A DNA stretch of 64,000 nt from NCBI RefSeq assembly GCF_004123295.1, contig NZ_SDMK01000002.1:764784-828783 (forward strand). Direction: 5' to 3'. The position numbers and the translations under genes are program-made. Positions 17,034 through 25,265 of the stretch are shown here, one piece after another. The DNA is from Silvibacterium dinghuense (GTDB lineage: Bacteria > Acidobacteriota > Terriglobia > Terriglobales > Acidobacteriaceae). Position 1 is the first letter of the stretch. Each line of letters opens with the position of its first letter. The notes below the pieces were generated by a model. It worked only from the letters and a program-made list of their open reading frames with translations. It was not told the DNA's origin and ran no database searches.

Positions 17034-18002
17034 TTACTCCAGATTCTGGATCTGCTCGCGCGCTTTTTCGATCTCCGCCTTCATGCCCAAGCCAATCTCG
17101 GTAACCCGCGCACCGTTGCCGGCCACGCCTCCTGTCTTCGAGAGCAGCGTGTTTGCCTCGCGGTTCATCTCCTGCAGCAGAAAATCCAGCTTCTTGCCGA
17201 TCTCTCCGCCTTGCGCCAGCAGCTCTCGGAAGTGCCCGATGTGCGCCCTGAGCCTCGCGACCTCTTCTTCGACATCACTCTTTTCGGCCAGCAGCGCCGC
17301 CTCCTGTAGCACCCGCTGCGGATCGAAGGCATCGCCCACCATTGCTTTCAATCGCTGCGCCACGCGTTCGAAGTAAGCCTGCTGCACATCTTCGCGCAGA
17401 GCTGCGGCTTCGGCAACCAGGGCCTCCAGGCGATCGAGTCCGGCGCGAAGCTCCGCAGCGAGCACACCGCCTTCGCGGGCACGCATCTCATTCAATGCTT
17501 CCACCAGAGCAGGGAGTTCGGCCAGCACCGCTACTTCCATCGCCTTGGCCTCTTCTTCTGAATTGCGTTCTCCCTGCGCCCGCTCGCCGCGGTTTTCTCC
17601 GAACACACCCGGCATGCGAAAGATCTCATTCAGGTCCGGCTCGCACACCAGCCCGTGCTCCGCCGCTGTCTTGCGAAAGATTTCCAGGTACGCTGCGACC
17701 TGCGACGCATCGTAGGCCAGCTCGCTCTTGATCGTGCGGTCCAGATTCAGCGTCACTTCGACGTGCCCACGGGAAAGCCGCGCCTTCAGCTCGCGCCGCA
17801 GCTCCATCTCCAACGCGTCTGTATTCGAAGGCAGGCGCAGATGCAAATCGAGAAAGCGGTGATTGACACTCTTCAGGCTCAGCGTAAACCCCAGCAGGTC
17901 GGAGACACGCCCGTTGCGCCGAGCGAAGCCGGTCATCGAATACACAGGGGGGACCTGGCCGTTCTGGGAAGCCGCAGCAGCGGCCTGCTTGGCAGTCTTC
18001 AT
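17034..18002 (-). CDS. yicC: YicC-family endoribonuclease-like protein
   Basis: A 322-residue YicC protein. The family start MTGFA is at residue 23, the middle has SVNHRFLDLHLRLP (conserved KSVNHRxLDxxxRLP box), and the C-terminal DUF1732 region ends GKKLDFLLQEMNREANTLLSK and KAEIEKAREQIQNLE. E. coli YicC was recently assigned RNase activity; in this lineage the role is inferred. Its ATG overlaps the stop of the upstream ABC transporter (ATGA), so the 22-residue N-terminal extension relative to other YicC proteins may be real. Next gene gmk, 70 bases on. Confidence 0.9.
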   Translation of the reverse strand: MKTAKQAAAAASQNGQVPPVYSMTGFARRNGRVSDLLGFTLSLKSVNHRFLDLHLRLPSNTDALEMELRRELKARLSRGHVEVTLNLDRTIKSELAYDASQVAAYLEIFRKTAAEHGLVCEPDLNEIFRMPGVFGENRGERAQGERNSEEEAKAMEVAVLAELPALVEALNEMRAREGGVLAAELRAGLDRLEALVAEAAALREDVQQAYFERVAQRLKAMVGDAFDPQRVLQEAALLAEKSDVEEEVARLRAHIGHFRELLAQGGEIGKKLDFLLQEMNREANTLLSKTGGVAGNGARVTEIGLGMKAEIEKAREQIQNLE

Positions 18003-19858
18003 GAGTCAGTCCTCACGCTCAGCACAGGCTCATGTGCCTCGGGAGTCGAGGCATCCATAAACTGCAGCCTGTAGAGCTTCTGGTAGGTCGGCGAAATCTG
18101 CAGCAGCTCTTCATGAGAACCAATCGCCGTGATACGGCCACGCTCGAGCACCGCAATCCGATTGGCACGCCGCACGGTTGAGAGCCGGTGCGCAATCACA
18201 AAGCTGGTGCGGTCCTGCATCAGGTTATTCAAGGCACCCTGCACCAGCGACTCGCTTTCGGCATCGAGCGAGGAGGTCGCCTCATCGAGGATCAGGATCG
18301 GCGCATCTTTCAGGATGGCCCGGGCAATGGCGAGGCGTTGACGCTCGCCGCCCGAGAGCCGAAATCCCTTCTCTCCGATCACCGTGTCGTAGCCCTCCGG
18401 CAGCCGCTCGATGAAGTCATGCGCCAGCGCCGCTTTTGCCGCTTCGATCACCCTGGCCAGCGGCACATCCGGCTGCCCATAGGCAATATTGTTGCGCACT
18501 GTGTCGTTGAAGAGAATGATTTCCTGCGTCACCTTGCCGATCTGGTCGCGCAGCGAGCGCAGACTCACATCGCGCAAGTCGTGGCCATCGATGAGAATCC
18601 GTCCCGAGGTCGCATCAAAGAAGCGCGGAATAAGATTGACGAATGTTGACTTGCCAGCGCCGCTGGGACCCACCAGCGCCAGCACTTCGCCACGCGGCAC
18701 GGTGAGGTCGATATCGTGCAGCACCTGGCTTTCACCCTCATCGCTTCGATAAGCAAAACCCACATGCTCGAAGCGAATGGATTCCTTGAAGCTCTTGATC
18801 TGGTGCGGATGTTTTTTCTCCTGCACCTCGTCACGATCGTCCATGAAGTCGAAGACCGCCTGGGATGCACCCATCGCCTGCTGAAAGCTGTTGTAGTACA
18901 CGGCCGAGCGACGGATCGGATCATACATCTTGAACAGCGCGATGATGAAGGTGAAAAACATGCCCGACGTCATGCGATGTGAGTTGATGGCATTACGGCC
19001 CACAAGCAGCAGCAGCGCGATGGCGATAGCGCCGATCAGGTCCATCAGCGGCGAGCTGATAGCCTGCGCGCGCACCGAGTTCAGGTTTGCACGGAACAGG
19101 CGCCTGGCCGCCTTGCGGAAGCGCAGCAGCTCCCAGAACTCCATGTTGAAGGCTTTCACGATGCGATTGCCCGTGATCGTTTCATGCAGGATGTTCTGGA
19201 TCTCGGCCAGCTTGTCCTGGCCCTTCCGCGTCGTCTGGCGCACACCGCGGCCAATCTTGCGGATCGACCCGGCAACCACGGGCACAAAGATTAGCAGGAT
19301 CCAGGCCAGGTTGCCGCCGATCTTGATCACCACAGCCGCAGTGAAGGCCAGCGTGAAGATTTGCTGCAGAAAATCGGAGAGTACGGACGACATGGCCGAT
19401 TGCATCCGCTCGATGTCATTAATCAGCGCGGAAAGCAGCGTGCCGGTGGCGTGCTTCTGAAAGAAGGAGATCGAACGGCGCAGGATGACCTCGTAGAGGT
19501 CATCGCGCAGGTCCGTGATGATTCCGAAACCTGCATAGTTGGCCAGGTAGGTCCCGACGTAATCGCACAGGCCCTTGAGCAGCGTGGAAAAGACGAACGC
19601 AAATGCCACCACACTCCACGGATTGTGGAGATGCGAGGGCACCAGCTTCATGAGATAGTCCTGCAAATGAGCGCTGAAGGCAGAGAAGTTGCCCTGGCTG
19701 TGCTGCTCGCCGGGGCTCAACACGGTATCGAAGATCGGGCCAATCAGCAGTACGCGGAACGCGTCGAAGAAGCCGACGCCAGCTGCCAGCAACACGGAGG
19801 TGATCACCTGCAGCCAGTACCGCCGTGCATAGTAGAGGAGTCGCCCTACGCGCTTCAT
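17999..19858 (-). CDS. msbA: MsbA-type lipid-flipping ABC exporter
   Basis: A 619-residue half-transporter of the lipid A exporter class: membrane domain (about residues 1-330, six helices) followed by a nucleotide-binding domain. The NBD has Walker A GPSGAGKST (near 398), signature LSGGERQRLAIARAI, Walker B ILILDEATSSLD and the H-loop VIAHRLS. It works as a homodimer in the inner membrane. The organism encodes LPS transport genes in the same window, so lipid A-core is the likely cargo, but multidrug or other lipid export cannot be excluded from sequence. First gene of the yicC-gmk-rpoZ-coaBC unit. Confidence 0.9.
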   Translation of the reverse strand: MKRVGRLLYYARRYWLQVITSVLLAAGVGFFDAFRVLLIGPIFDTVLSPGEQHSQGNFSAFSAHLQDYLMKLVPSHLHNPWSVVAFAFVFSTLLKGLCDYVGTYLANYAGFGIITDLRDDLYEVILRRSISFFQKHATGTLLSALINDIERMQSAMSSVLSDFLQQIFTLAFTAAVVIKIGGNLAWILLIFVPVVAGSIRKIGRGVRQTTRKGQDKLAEIQNILHETITGNRIVKAFNMEFWELLRFRKAARRLFRANLNSVRAQAISSPLMDLIGAIAIALLLLVGRNAINSHRMTSGMFFTFIIALFKMYDPIRRSAVYYNSFQQAMGASQAVFDFMDDRDEVQEKKHPHQIKSFKESIRFEHVGFAYRSDEGESQVLHDIDLTVPRGEVLALVGPSGAGKSTFVNLIPRFFDATSGRILIDGHDLRDVSLRSLRDQIGKVTQEIILFNDTVRNNIAYGQPDVPLARVIEAAKAALAHDFIERLPEGYDTVIGEKGFRLSGGERQRLAIARAILKDAPILILDEATSSLDAESESLVQGALNNLMQDRTSFVIAHRLSTVRRANRIAVLERGRITAIGSHEELLQISPTYQKLYRLQFMDASTPEAHEPVLSVRTDS

Positions 19859-19937
19859 GCGCGCACCGGGAGAGTCGGCAGTTGCCGGTCTTGCTGGGCC
19901 ATCGTTCTATTTTAGACGGTCTCTCCCCGGTGGAAGT

Positions 19938-20573
19938 TCAGTGCCGGCCTTCGAGCGATGCGGCGATGTTGGCCTCGTCCGCGTTGCAGTCCTTCACGCC
20001 CATCTGCGGAATGATCCACACCACGGTGACCACGGAATTCAACGCCAGGGAAATCCATGGACGATAGTAGGCCACGGCAATCGAAACGAGATAAAGCAGG
20101 AGGCTGAGACGGTGCTTCCAGAATTCGTTCCGGTCGCCGACGGTCAAGACTCCGATCCTCGCTTGCATTTTCAATATCGTCCAGCGCAGAACGTAGAAGG
20201 CAAAGCCCGCAAACAGCATCGCAATCTCGTAAAGCACGGTTGCAAATGAGCTGAACTGCTTGTCGTCCAGGTAGTCGACAAAATATGGGATCAGAGACAG
20301 GGCGAAGAGGAAGACCAGATTTGCCCAGAGCATGGGGTAATCGGCCTGCTCGGTGCGGCGCAGCAGCTCGTGATGGTTAATCCAGTAGATACCTACAGCC
20401 AGGAAGCTCAGCAGATAAATACCCAGCCGCGGTGCTACCGACCATAGGCCGGCAATGCCGTCCTGATGCGGAACGTGCAGCTCGAGCACCATGATGGTGA
20501 TAATCACGGCGATCACACCATCGGAAAATGCCTCCAGCCGCGAGGTCTTCATCGCTGAATTCTCTGCCGTCAC
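19938..20573 (-). CDS. TMEM175-family potassium channel protein (DUF1211)
   Basis: A 211-residue, six-helix membrane protein. Helix 1 has the family signature RLEAFSDGVIAVIITIMVLEL (the FSDG block forms the selectivity constriction in structures), and helix 3 region has WINHHELLRR. Bacterial members form tetramers and conduct K+ when reconstituted. The gene is alone on the minus strand, divergent from the radical SAM gene across a gap of about 180 bases. Confidence 0.9.
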   Translation of the reverse strand: MTAENSAMKTSRLEAFSDGVIAVIITIMVLELHVPHQDGIAGLWSVAPRLGIYLLSFLAVGIYWINHHELLRRTEQADYPMLWANLVFLFALSLIPYFVDYLDDKQFSSFATVLYEIAMLFAGFAFYVLRWTILKMQARIGVLTVGDRNEFWKHRLSLLLYLVSIAVAYYRPWISLALNSVVTVVWIIPQMGVKDCNADEANIAASLEGRH

Positions 20574-20753
20574 CCTGTCCTCCTAGCGTCTGAGCTTATC
20601 GCGCTCTGCTACGAAAGAAGAAGCCGGTCGGCCATTTCCTGCGTCTACTGATTCATAGGCATTTATTTTTCGGGGTTGCGCCTGCCCGCGACTGACGCCG
20701 CCCGATCCTTCTGTCGCCGGAATCCTTCCGGCCCGAACATGACCGGAGAGCCG

Positions 20754-21779
20754 ATGAAGACATCGGAGCTGCTGCAGGCCTGGTCTCGTATCCTCACAGG
20801 CCGAGCCCCCTCGCTTTCGATTGAAATTACCAAGGAATGCCCGCTGCGCTGCCCAGGCTGCTATGCCTTCGACGACGATCACCTGGGCACAGGCACCAGC
20901 ATCCGCTCCCTCGCCGACTACAAAGGCGAAGAACTCATTCAACGTGTCCTTGCCCTGGTCGATGAAAAGAAGCCGGTGCATCTCTCCATCGTGGGCGGCG
21001 ACCCTCTGGTCCGCTATCGCGAGCTCGACTCGCTGCTGCCCCAGCTCGGTGCGCGCGGCATCCACGTGCAGCTCGTCACCAGCGCCTTCCGCGTCATCCC
21101 CAAAGAATGGATGGAGATTCCCGGGCTCTATGTGGTTGTCTCCATCGACGGCCTGCAGCCCGAGCATGATGCCCGCCGCAAGCCGGCTACCTACGAGCGC
21201 ATTCTGAAGAGCATTGCCGACGCGCGGGTAACCATTCACTCGACCATCACGGCGCAGATCGCAGGCCGCCCCGGCTATCTCGAAAAGTTCCTGCGCTTCT
21301 GGAGCGCCCAGCCGCAGATTCAGCGGGTCTGGTTCAGCCTCTTTACCCCGCAGCGCGGCGCGACCGACCCCGAAATCCTCTCCCCCGCCCAGCGTGCCGA
21401 GGTCGCAGTCGAGCTCAAGCGCCTGCGCCGCCTCTTCCCGATCCTCGAAATGGGCGATCAGCTCATCGACGAGATCCATACCCCGCCTTCAAGCCCTGAC
21501 CAGTGCATCTTCGCCCGCACCACCGAGACCATCTCCGCGGATCTCAAGACCCGGATCACCCCCTGCCAGTTCGGTGGCGACCCCGACTGCTCGCAGTGCG
21601 GCTGCATTGCTTCGATGGGCCTCGCGGCAGTCGGTCATCACGGACTGGTCAGCAGCCTCACCGTCGGTGATCTCTTCCTCGCCTCTGACCGGGTCGGCCA
21701 GGCCTGGAAAAGAGTGCAGGAATGGTTCCAACCCGCCCCCACAAATCAACCTGAGCTTTCTCCATTCAAAATCCTGTAA
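20754..21779 (+). CDS. Radical SAM protein with a C-terminal cysteine cluster, unknown product
   Basis: A 341-residue radical SAM enzyme. The 4Fe-4S-binding cysteines are C29, C33 and C36 in KECPLRCPGCYAF. The GGDP segment (IVGGDPLVRY) matches the GGEP SAM-contact motif, with Glu replaced by Asp. A second set, C251, C271, C279, C282 and C284, probably binds an auxiliary cluster, resembling SPASM/twitch layouts but with its own spacing. I placed the start at ATG 20754, preceded by GGAGAG with a 5-base gap; another ATG at 20739 is possible. The aldolase gene starts 41 bases downstream, so both probably work on one pathway. I do not recognise the subfamily and assign no substrate. Confidence 0.85.
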   Translation: MKTSELLQAWSRILTGRAPSLSIEITKECPLRCPGCYAFDDDHLGTGTSIRSLADYKGEELIQRVLALVDEKKPVHLSIVGGDPLVRYRELDSLLPQLGARGIHVQLVTSAFRVIPKEWMEIPGLYVVVSIDGLQPEHDARRKPATYERILKSIADARVTIHSTITAQIAGRPGYLEKFLRFWSAQPQIQRVWFSLFTPQRGATDPEILSPAQRAEVAVELKRLRRLFPILEMGDQLIDEIHTPPSSPDQCIFARTTETISADLKTRITPCQFGGDPDCSQCGCIASMGLAAVGHHGLVSSLTVGDLFLASDRVGQAWKRVQEWFQPAPTNQPELSPFKIL

Positions 21780-21820
21780 AGTATCGCCGGGGTTCCCCGG
21801 TGCACCATAAAGGAACGTAC

Positions 21821-22540
21821 ATGGAAGATCGCAGCGAAGCCTCCCACGATGCCGCTCTGCCCGGCTCGTTCTTCCCCGCCGAGTCCTCTGCTCGGTATGA
21901 AGCTACCGTGCGCCGGGATATCGTCCGTTTCGGACGCTGGCTTGCACGCCTCGGCTATACTCCCGGCACCTCGGGTAACCTTTCTGTCCGCATGCCTGGC
22001 GGAAACATCCTCGTCACGCCTACCGGGGTGAGCAAAGCGCTCCTGCGCTCCGCCGACATGGTCCTCGTCGATCCGGAAGGCCGTCATCTCGCCGGCAAGC
22101 GCAAGGCGACCAGCGAGCTCGGCATGCATCTCGCGGTCTACCATCTGCGGGAAGACGTCCGCGCCGTCGTCCATGCCCATCCGCCGCTGGCCACCGCCTT
22201 TGCCTGTACGGGCCGGGCACTCGACGAGATGCTCTGCCAGGAAGCGGCTATGGCTCTCGGACCAGTTCCCCTCGCGGTCTATGCCACGACCGGCACGGCC
22301 GAGGTCGCGGCCAGCCTCGAACCGCTCATCCCTGGTCACCAGGCGATTTTGATGGCCAACCATGGGGCAGTGAGCTACGGCACATCGGTCGCAGACGCCT
22401 TCTACAAGATGGAGACCGTCGAGCACCTCGCCCAAATCCGCCTCGCGGTTCACCAGCTTGGCACCCCGCAGCCGCTCACCCAGCGTCAGCTCGAGCAGCT
22501 CGTCTTCGCCCGTCACCGATATATGCAGAATGCGGGCTGA
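21821..22540 (+). CDS. Class II aldolase/adducin-family protein
   Basis: A 239-residue protein of the L-fuculose-phosphate aldolase fold. Zinc ligands are readable: HAHPP (two His), the middle NHGAVSYG and the third His in ETVEHLAQI. A catalytic Glu candidate is in TSELGMHLAVY, and the N-terminal GTSGNLSVRM and TPTGVSK phosphate-binding blocks are intact. It probably cleaves or forms a sugar-phosphate C-C bond, or dehydrates methylthioribulose-1-phosphate; the substrate is not readable. The start is ATG 21821, with AAGGA 6 bases upstream. A 14-bp CCGGGG-tt-CCCCGG palindrome (21787-21800) separates it from the radical SAM gene. It converges on the next gene with a 3-base gap. Confidence 0.88.
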   Translation: MEDRSEASHDAALPGSFFPAESSARYEATVRRDIVRFGRWLARLGYTPGTSGNLSVRMPGGNILVTPTGVSKALLRSADMVLVDPEGRHLAGKRKATSELGMHLAVYHLREDVRAVVHAHPPLATAFACTGRALDEMLCQEAAMALGPVPLAVYATTGTAEVAASLEPLIPGHQAILMANHGAVSYGTSVADAFYKMETVEHLAQIRLAVHQLGTPQPLTQRQLEQLVFARHRYMQNAG

Positions 22541-22543
22541 GGG

Positions 22544-23872
22544 CTACTGCAGCCGCAGAGCCCTCCCCGTCTGCTCCGTGATCTTCACATCGACCCTCGT
22601 AAAGCGCGGGAACTCCACTTCCCTCCCGCGCCGCAACCAGCGGCGGTAGACTGAGACAGCCGCGCCGTAAAATCCGATGCCCGCAGCCAAATTGCGCGAG
22701 GCCGAGGCCATCCCCACCACGCGGCCAATGAGCCCGATCCCGTTCGAGCCGACCGTCGCTCCGGCCAATTGATTTCCGTCTGAATCGAGCGGCCGGCTGG
22801 CCAGAAAAACCATGGCCAGCGGCACAATCACCCTGCTCGGAGCCTGAGGCTTCACTTGTCCCTCTCCATCTAATTGGAGGCTCCCTGACGCGGTTGTCTC
22901 CACGCCGGTCAGCGAACCGGTCACGGCCTTCCGCTCGCCCTCCGGCAGCCTCAGCTCCCGGAAATCGAAGCGCAGCACTCCCGCCCGTCCGAACGACTTC
23001 GCGGGGCGGGCGCGAGTCACCATACCGACCAGCACCGATCCCTGCGGCACCAGGGCCTTACCTCCTTCGGCCACAGGCTGCGTCAGTGTCGCCTCAAACG
23101 TGCTCCCCGCTTTTGCATCCTTGGAACTCAGAGCCCGGTCAAGATATGCATGGAGCAGCATCGTCTTACCCGAAGCGCCTACGGTGGACGGCGTGCCGGA
23201 GGCCGAATCAGAAGGGGTATGGGAGAGTGACGGTACTGGAGCTGCAGGCTTCGCGGGCAAAGAGATATCCACCGGCTGCGTCAATTCGACACTCCAGCTC
23301 GTTCCGGCCTGCAACCGCTCCGGATGATACGGAAGCTGGCTGTAGAGAAGCTGCTTCAGCCGTTCTCCCTTGCCCGGCGCAGTCAGCTCTTCTCCCGCAC
23401 CGCGCAGGATGCCGATCCCCGCGTCCCATTCCTGATGAATGATTCCGCCGTGCTGCGGAGCCGGTGCCAGACTCAACAAAGGAGCGCCGTCATTTGCCGT
23501 TGCCGTCACCAGCGGCACGGCTGCGCCATCAGCCGTCCAGAGCTCGTCCAGCTGCACTACCGCCTTGTGAAACGGCGTGAAGTCTCCGTTGAGCCGCGCA
23601 TCCACTCTGCGCGAATGGTCAGGAGGAAGCTCTACGATCCGTCCATGCACGCGCGTACCTGCTGGCAGCACCAGAGCCCCATCCACATACACTGGGAAGA
23701 CCAGCGTAGTTGCCAGATCCTCGCCCTGCCGCACTGGAACAGCCCGGACCAGCCTGACCTGCAAAGGTGTCCCCGCGGGAATCGTCGTGTGCATTCCCAC
23801 CTGCCCCATGCAGGGCCATGATGCCGCGCATCCGGCCAGCGGAAGCATCAGCCATCGAGCATTTTTAGACAT
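22544..23872 (-). CDS. Exported protein of unknown function with a duplicated beta module
   Basis: A 442-residue protein with an N-terminal signal-like hydrophobic stretch (LMLPLAGCAASWPCMG); a Cys in it could be a lipobox, but the fit is poor. Two segments look alike: residues about 33-85 (AGTPLQVRLVRAVPVRQG ... LPAGTRVHGRIVE) and about 240-295 (LLHAYLDRALSSKDAKAG ... LVPQGSVLVGMVT). Both follow the order RL/RA, G, TL.xPV, G, (L/V)P.G, G.V. The layout recalls the TrbI/VirB10-like LPAGT modules, but no conjugation genes are near. A weakly hydrophobic stretch is at about 370-405. I do not recognise the family. Confidence 0.75.
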   Translation of the reverse strand: MSKNARWLMLPLAGCAASWPCMGQVGMHTTIPAGTPLQVRLVRAVPVRQGEDLATTLVFPVYVDGALVLPAGTRVHGRIVELPPDHSRRVDARLNGDFTPFHKAVVQLDELWTADGAAVPLVTATANDGAPLLSLAPAPQHGGIIHQEWDAGIGILRGAGEELTAPGKGERLKQLLYSQLPYHPERLQAGTSWSVELTQPVDISLPAKPAAPVPSLSHTPSDSASGTPSTVGASGKTMLLHAYLDRALSSKDAKAGSTFEATLTQPVAEGGKALVPQGSVLVGMVTRARPAKSFGRAGVLRFDFRELRLPEGERKAVTGSLTGVETTASGSLQLDGEGQVKPQAPSRVIVPLAMVFLASRPLDSDGNQLAGATVGSNGIGLIGRVVGMASASRNLAAGIGFYGAAVSVYRRWLRRGREVEFPRFTRVDVKITEQTGRALRLQ

Positions 23873-24018
23873 CTGAATCCTCGAAGAGCCGACGCTATCG
23901 AGAGCGACAGCAGAACATCCGCACCTGGCCCTTTCTCAAAATCTAGCGATGCCTCCTGAAGACAGCCTTAAGACCTGCTTACGATTCTTCAGCATGCCCG
24001 CGTTACCCTGAAGACAGC

Positions 24019-24609
24019 ATGAAACTCACCGTCGCCATTACCGGTGCCAGCGGCTCGGTTTTTGCCCGCGAACTTTTGCGCGCGCTCGACGCCGATCCGC
24101 GCGTCGTACACATGGACTTCGTCGCCTCGCAAAGCGCCCTGCGCGTCGCCGCAGAAGAACTCGCATTCAGCGGGCGCAATGATTTTGTCGAGAAGCTGCT
24201 CGGACACGCCTCGGAGAAGATCGTCCAGCACAATGACTCCGACATCGGAGCCTCGATCGCCAGCGGCAGCTATCCTTCCGACGGCATGATCGTACTGCCT
24301 TGCAGCATGGGCACACTGGCCTCGATTGCCAACGGCCTCGCGCAGTCACTCATCGAGCGAGCCGCAGACGTTGTCCTCAAGGAGCGCCGGCCGCTCATCC
24401 TCTGTGTGCGCGAGACACCTTTCAACAAGATTCATCTGCGCAACATGACTCTGGCCGCCGATGCCGGAGCCACAATCTTCCCGGTGATCCCTTCGTTCTA
24501 CAACCAGCCTGTCGACTCGGATGAGATGGCGCGCCAGTTCGTCTACCGCGTCCTGGCCCATCTTGGACTCCCTCAATCCGATGCCTATATATGGAAAGGG
24601 ACGCCGTAA
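24019..24609 (+). CDS. ubiX: UbiX-type flavin prenyltransferase
   Basis: Joins dimethylallyl phosphate to FMN to make the prenylated FMN cofactor of UbiD-type decarboxylases. The 196-residue protein begins with the FMN-binding ITGASGSVFARELL, and has IASGSYPSDGMIVLPCSMGTLASIANG and RRPLILCVRETPFNKIHLRNM, the latter with the conserved arginine and glutamate region. No ubiD is in the window, so the client decarboxylase lies elsewhere. It converges on a 26-residue membrane peptide. Confidence 0.95.
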   Translation: MKLTVAITGASGSVFARELLRALDADPRVVHMDFVASQSALRVAAEELAFSGRNDFVEKLLGHASEKIVQHNDSDIGASIASGSYPSDGMIVLPCSMGTLASIANGLAQSLIERAADVVLKERRPLILCVRETPFNKIHLRNMTLAADAGATIFPVIPSFYNQPVDSDEMARQFVYRVLAHLGLPQSDAYIWKGTP

Positions 24610-24620
24610 CGGTGCATGTT

Positions 24621-24701
24621 CTACCGCCGCAAAAAACGGCGCCGCACCAGCACCAGTACAACCACCACGGCAAACAACAGCAACACTGGCCGAAGCCGCA
24701 T
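24621..24701 (-). CDS. 26-residue membrane microprotein
   Basis: Reading ATG 24701 to TAG 24621 gives 26 residues: a short MRLRP head, a helix of LLLFAVVVVLVLV and a tail of RRRFLRR. The ATG is preceded by AAGGGGAG about 6 bases away, and the gene begins 13 bases after the stop of the anchored protein upstream, so coupling is likely. The arginine-rich ends frame a single membrane helix that would sit C-terminus in the cytoplasm, if the positive-inside rule holds. It may help the upstream anchored protein, but there is no homology to go on. It is short enough to be a chance frame; the ribosome-binding site is the best argument for it. Confidence 0.5.
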   Translation of the reverse strand: MRLRPVLLLFAVVVVLVLVRRRFLRR

Positions 24702-24714
24702 CTCTCACTCCCCT

Positions 24715-25227
24715 TTACATTCCCGGCTCGCGCAATTCCTGCAGGTGGAACAGCATGCTGCCGGGCGGTGCCGTTTCATCCTGAACACCGGGCTTCAACA
24801 CGACATTCACCTTACCGGTACCTGCAGATACATGGTTCACCAGCACCTGCGCACTCTGCGCCTGCAGATACACCAGATCTAACTCGCTATTGCCCGACCA
24901 GCGGAGATCCACGCCATAGGCACGGTCGTTACGCATGGCTCCGGCCAGGTGCGCCACAAGCTCTGTCTGCCCACCGCTCCTCAGCAGGACATCGTAGAGA
25001 AACGAGGCTGAGCCCTTTCCTTCCGCCTCATAGAGCAATGCCGTCGCCTTCCCATCCGGCGACTCCAATCTCGCAACTTCATTCCGTGCCAGCGGCTCAT
25101 GCCTGTATTGCTCGCGGATCAGCACGGCCAGCACCAGCGCTGCCAACAAACCTAATCCAGTGAGAACAACGGAAAGACGGTAAAAGCTGGATGGCCGCTT
25201 CACAACACACTCTGTGACAGAGTACAT
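24715..25227 (-). CDS. Membrane-anchored protein of unknown function
   Basis: A 170-residue protein with one N-terminal membrane helix (about residues 18-36, LSVVLTGLGLLAALVLAVLI) and a soluble domain, presumably periplasmic: LESPDGKATALLYEAEG, SFLYDVLLRSGG, VDLRWSGNSELDLVYL. I do not recognise the family; the domain resembles small beta-rich proteins that follow lipoprotein-like anchors. It is followed at 13 bases by the 26-residue peptide and preceded by rapZ's downstream end, with which it shares no overlap. Confidence 0.68.
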   Translation of the reverse strand: MYSVTECVVKRPSSFYRLSVVLTGLGLLAALVLAVLIREQYRHEPLARNEVARLESPDGKATALLYEAEGKGSASFLYDVLLRSGGQTELVAHLAGAMRNDRAYGVDLRWSGNSELDLVYLQAQSAQVLVNHVSAGTGKVNVVLKPGVQDETAPPGSMLFHLQELREPGM

Positions 25228-25265
25228 ATGCGCGCCTTGCTCCTCTCATCAGCAAACCCGACGGG

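Noticed and set aside
21787-21800. CCGGGG-tt-CCCCGG as a terminator between the radical SAM and aldolase genes
   Set aside because: A 2-base loop cannot close the full stem, there is no T-run, and the aldolase ribosome-binding site follows at once.
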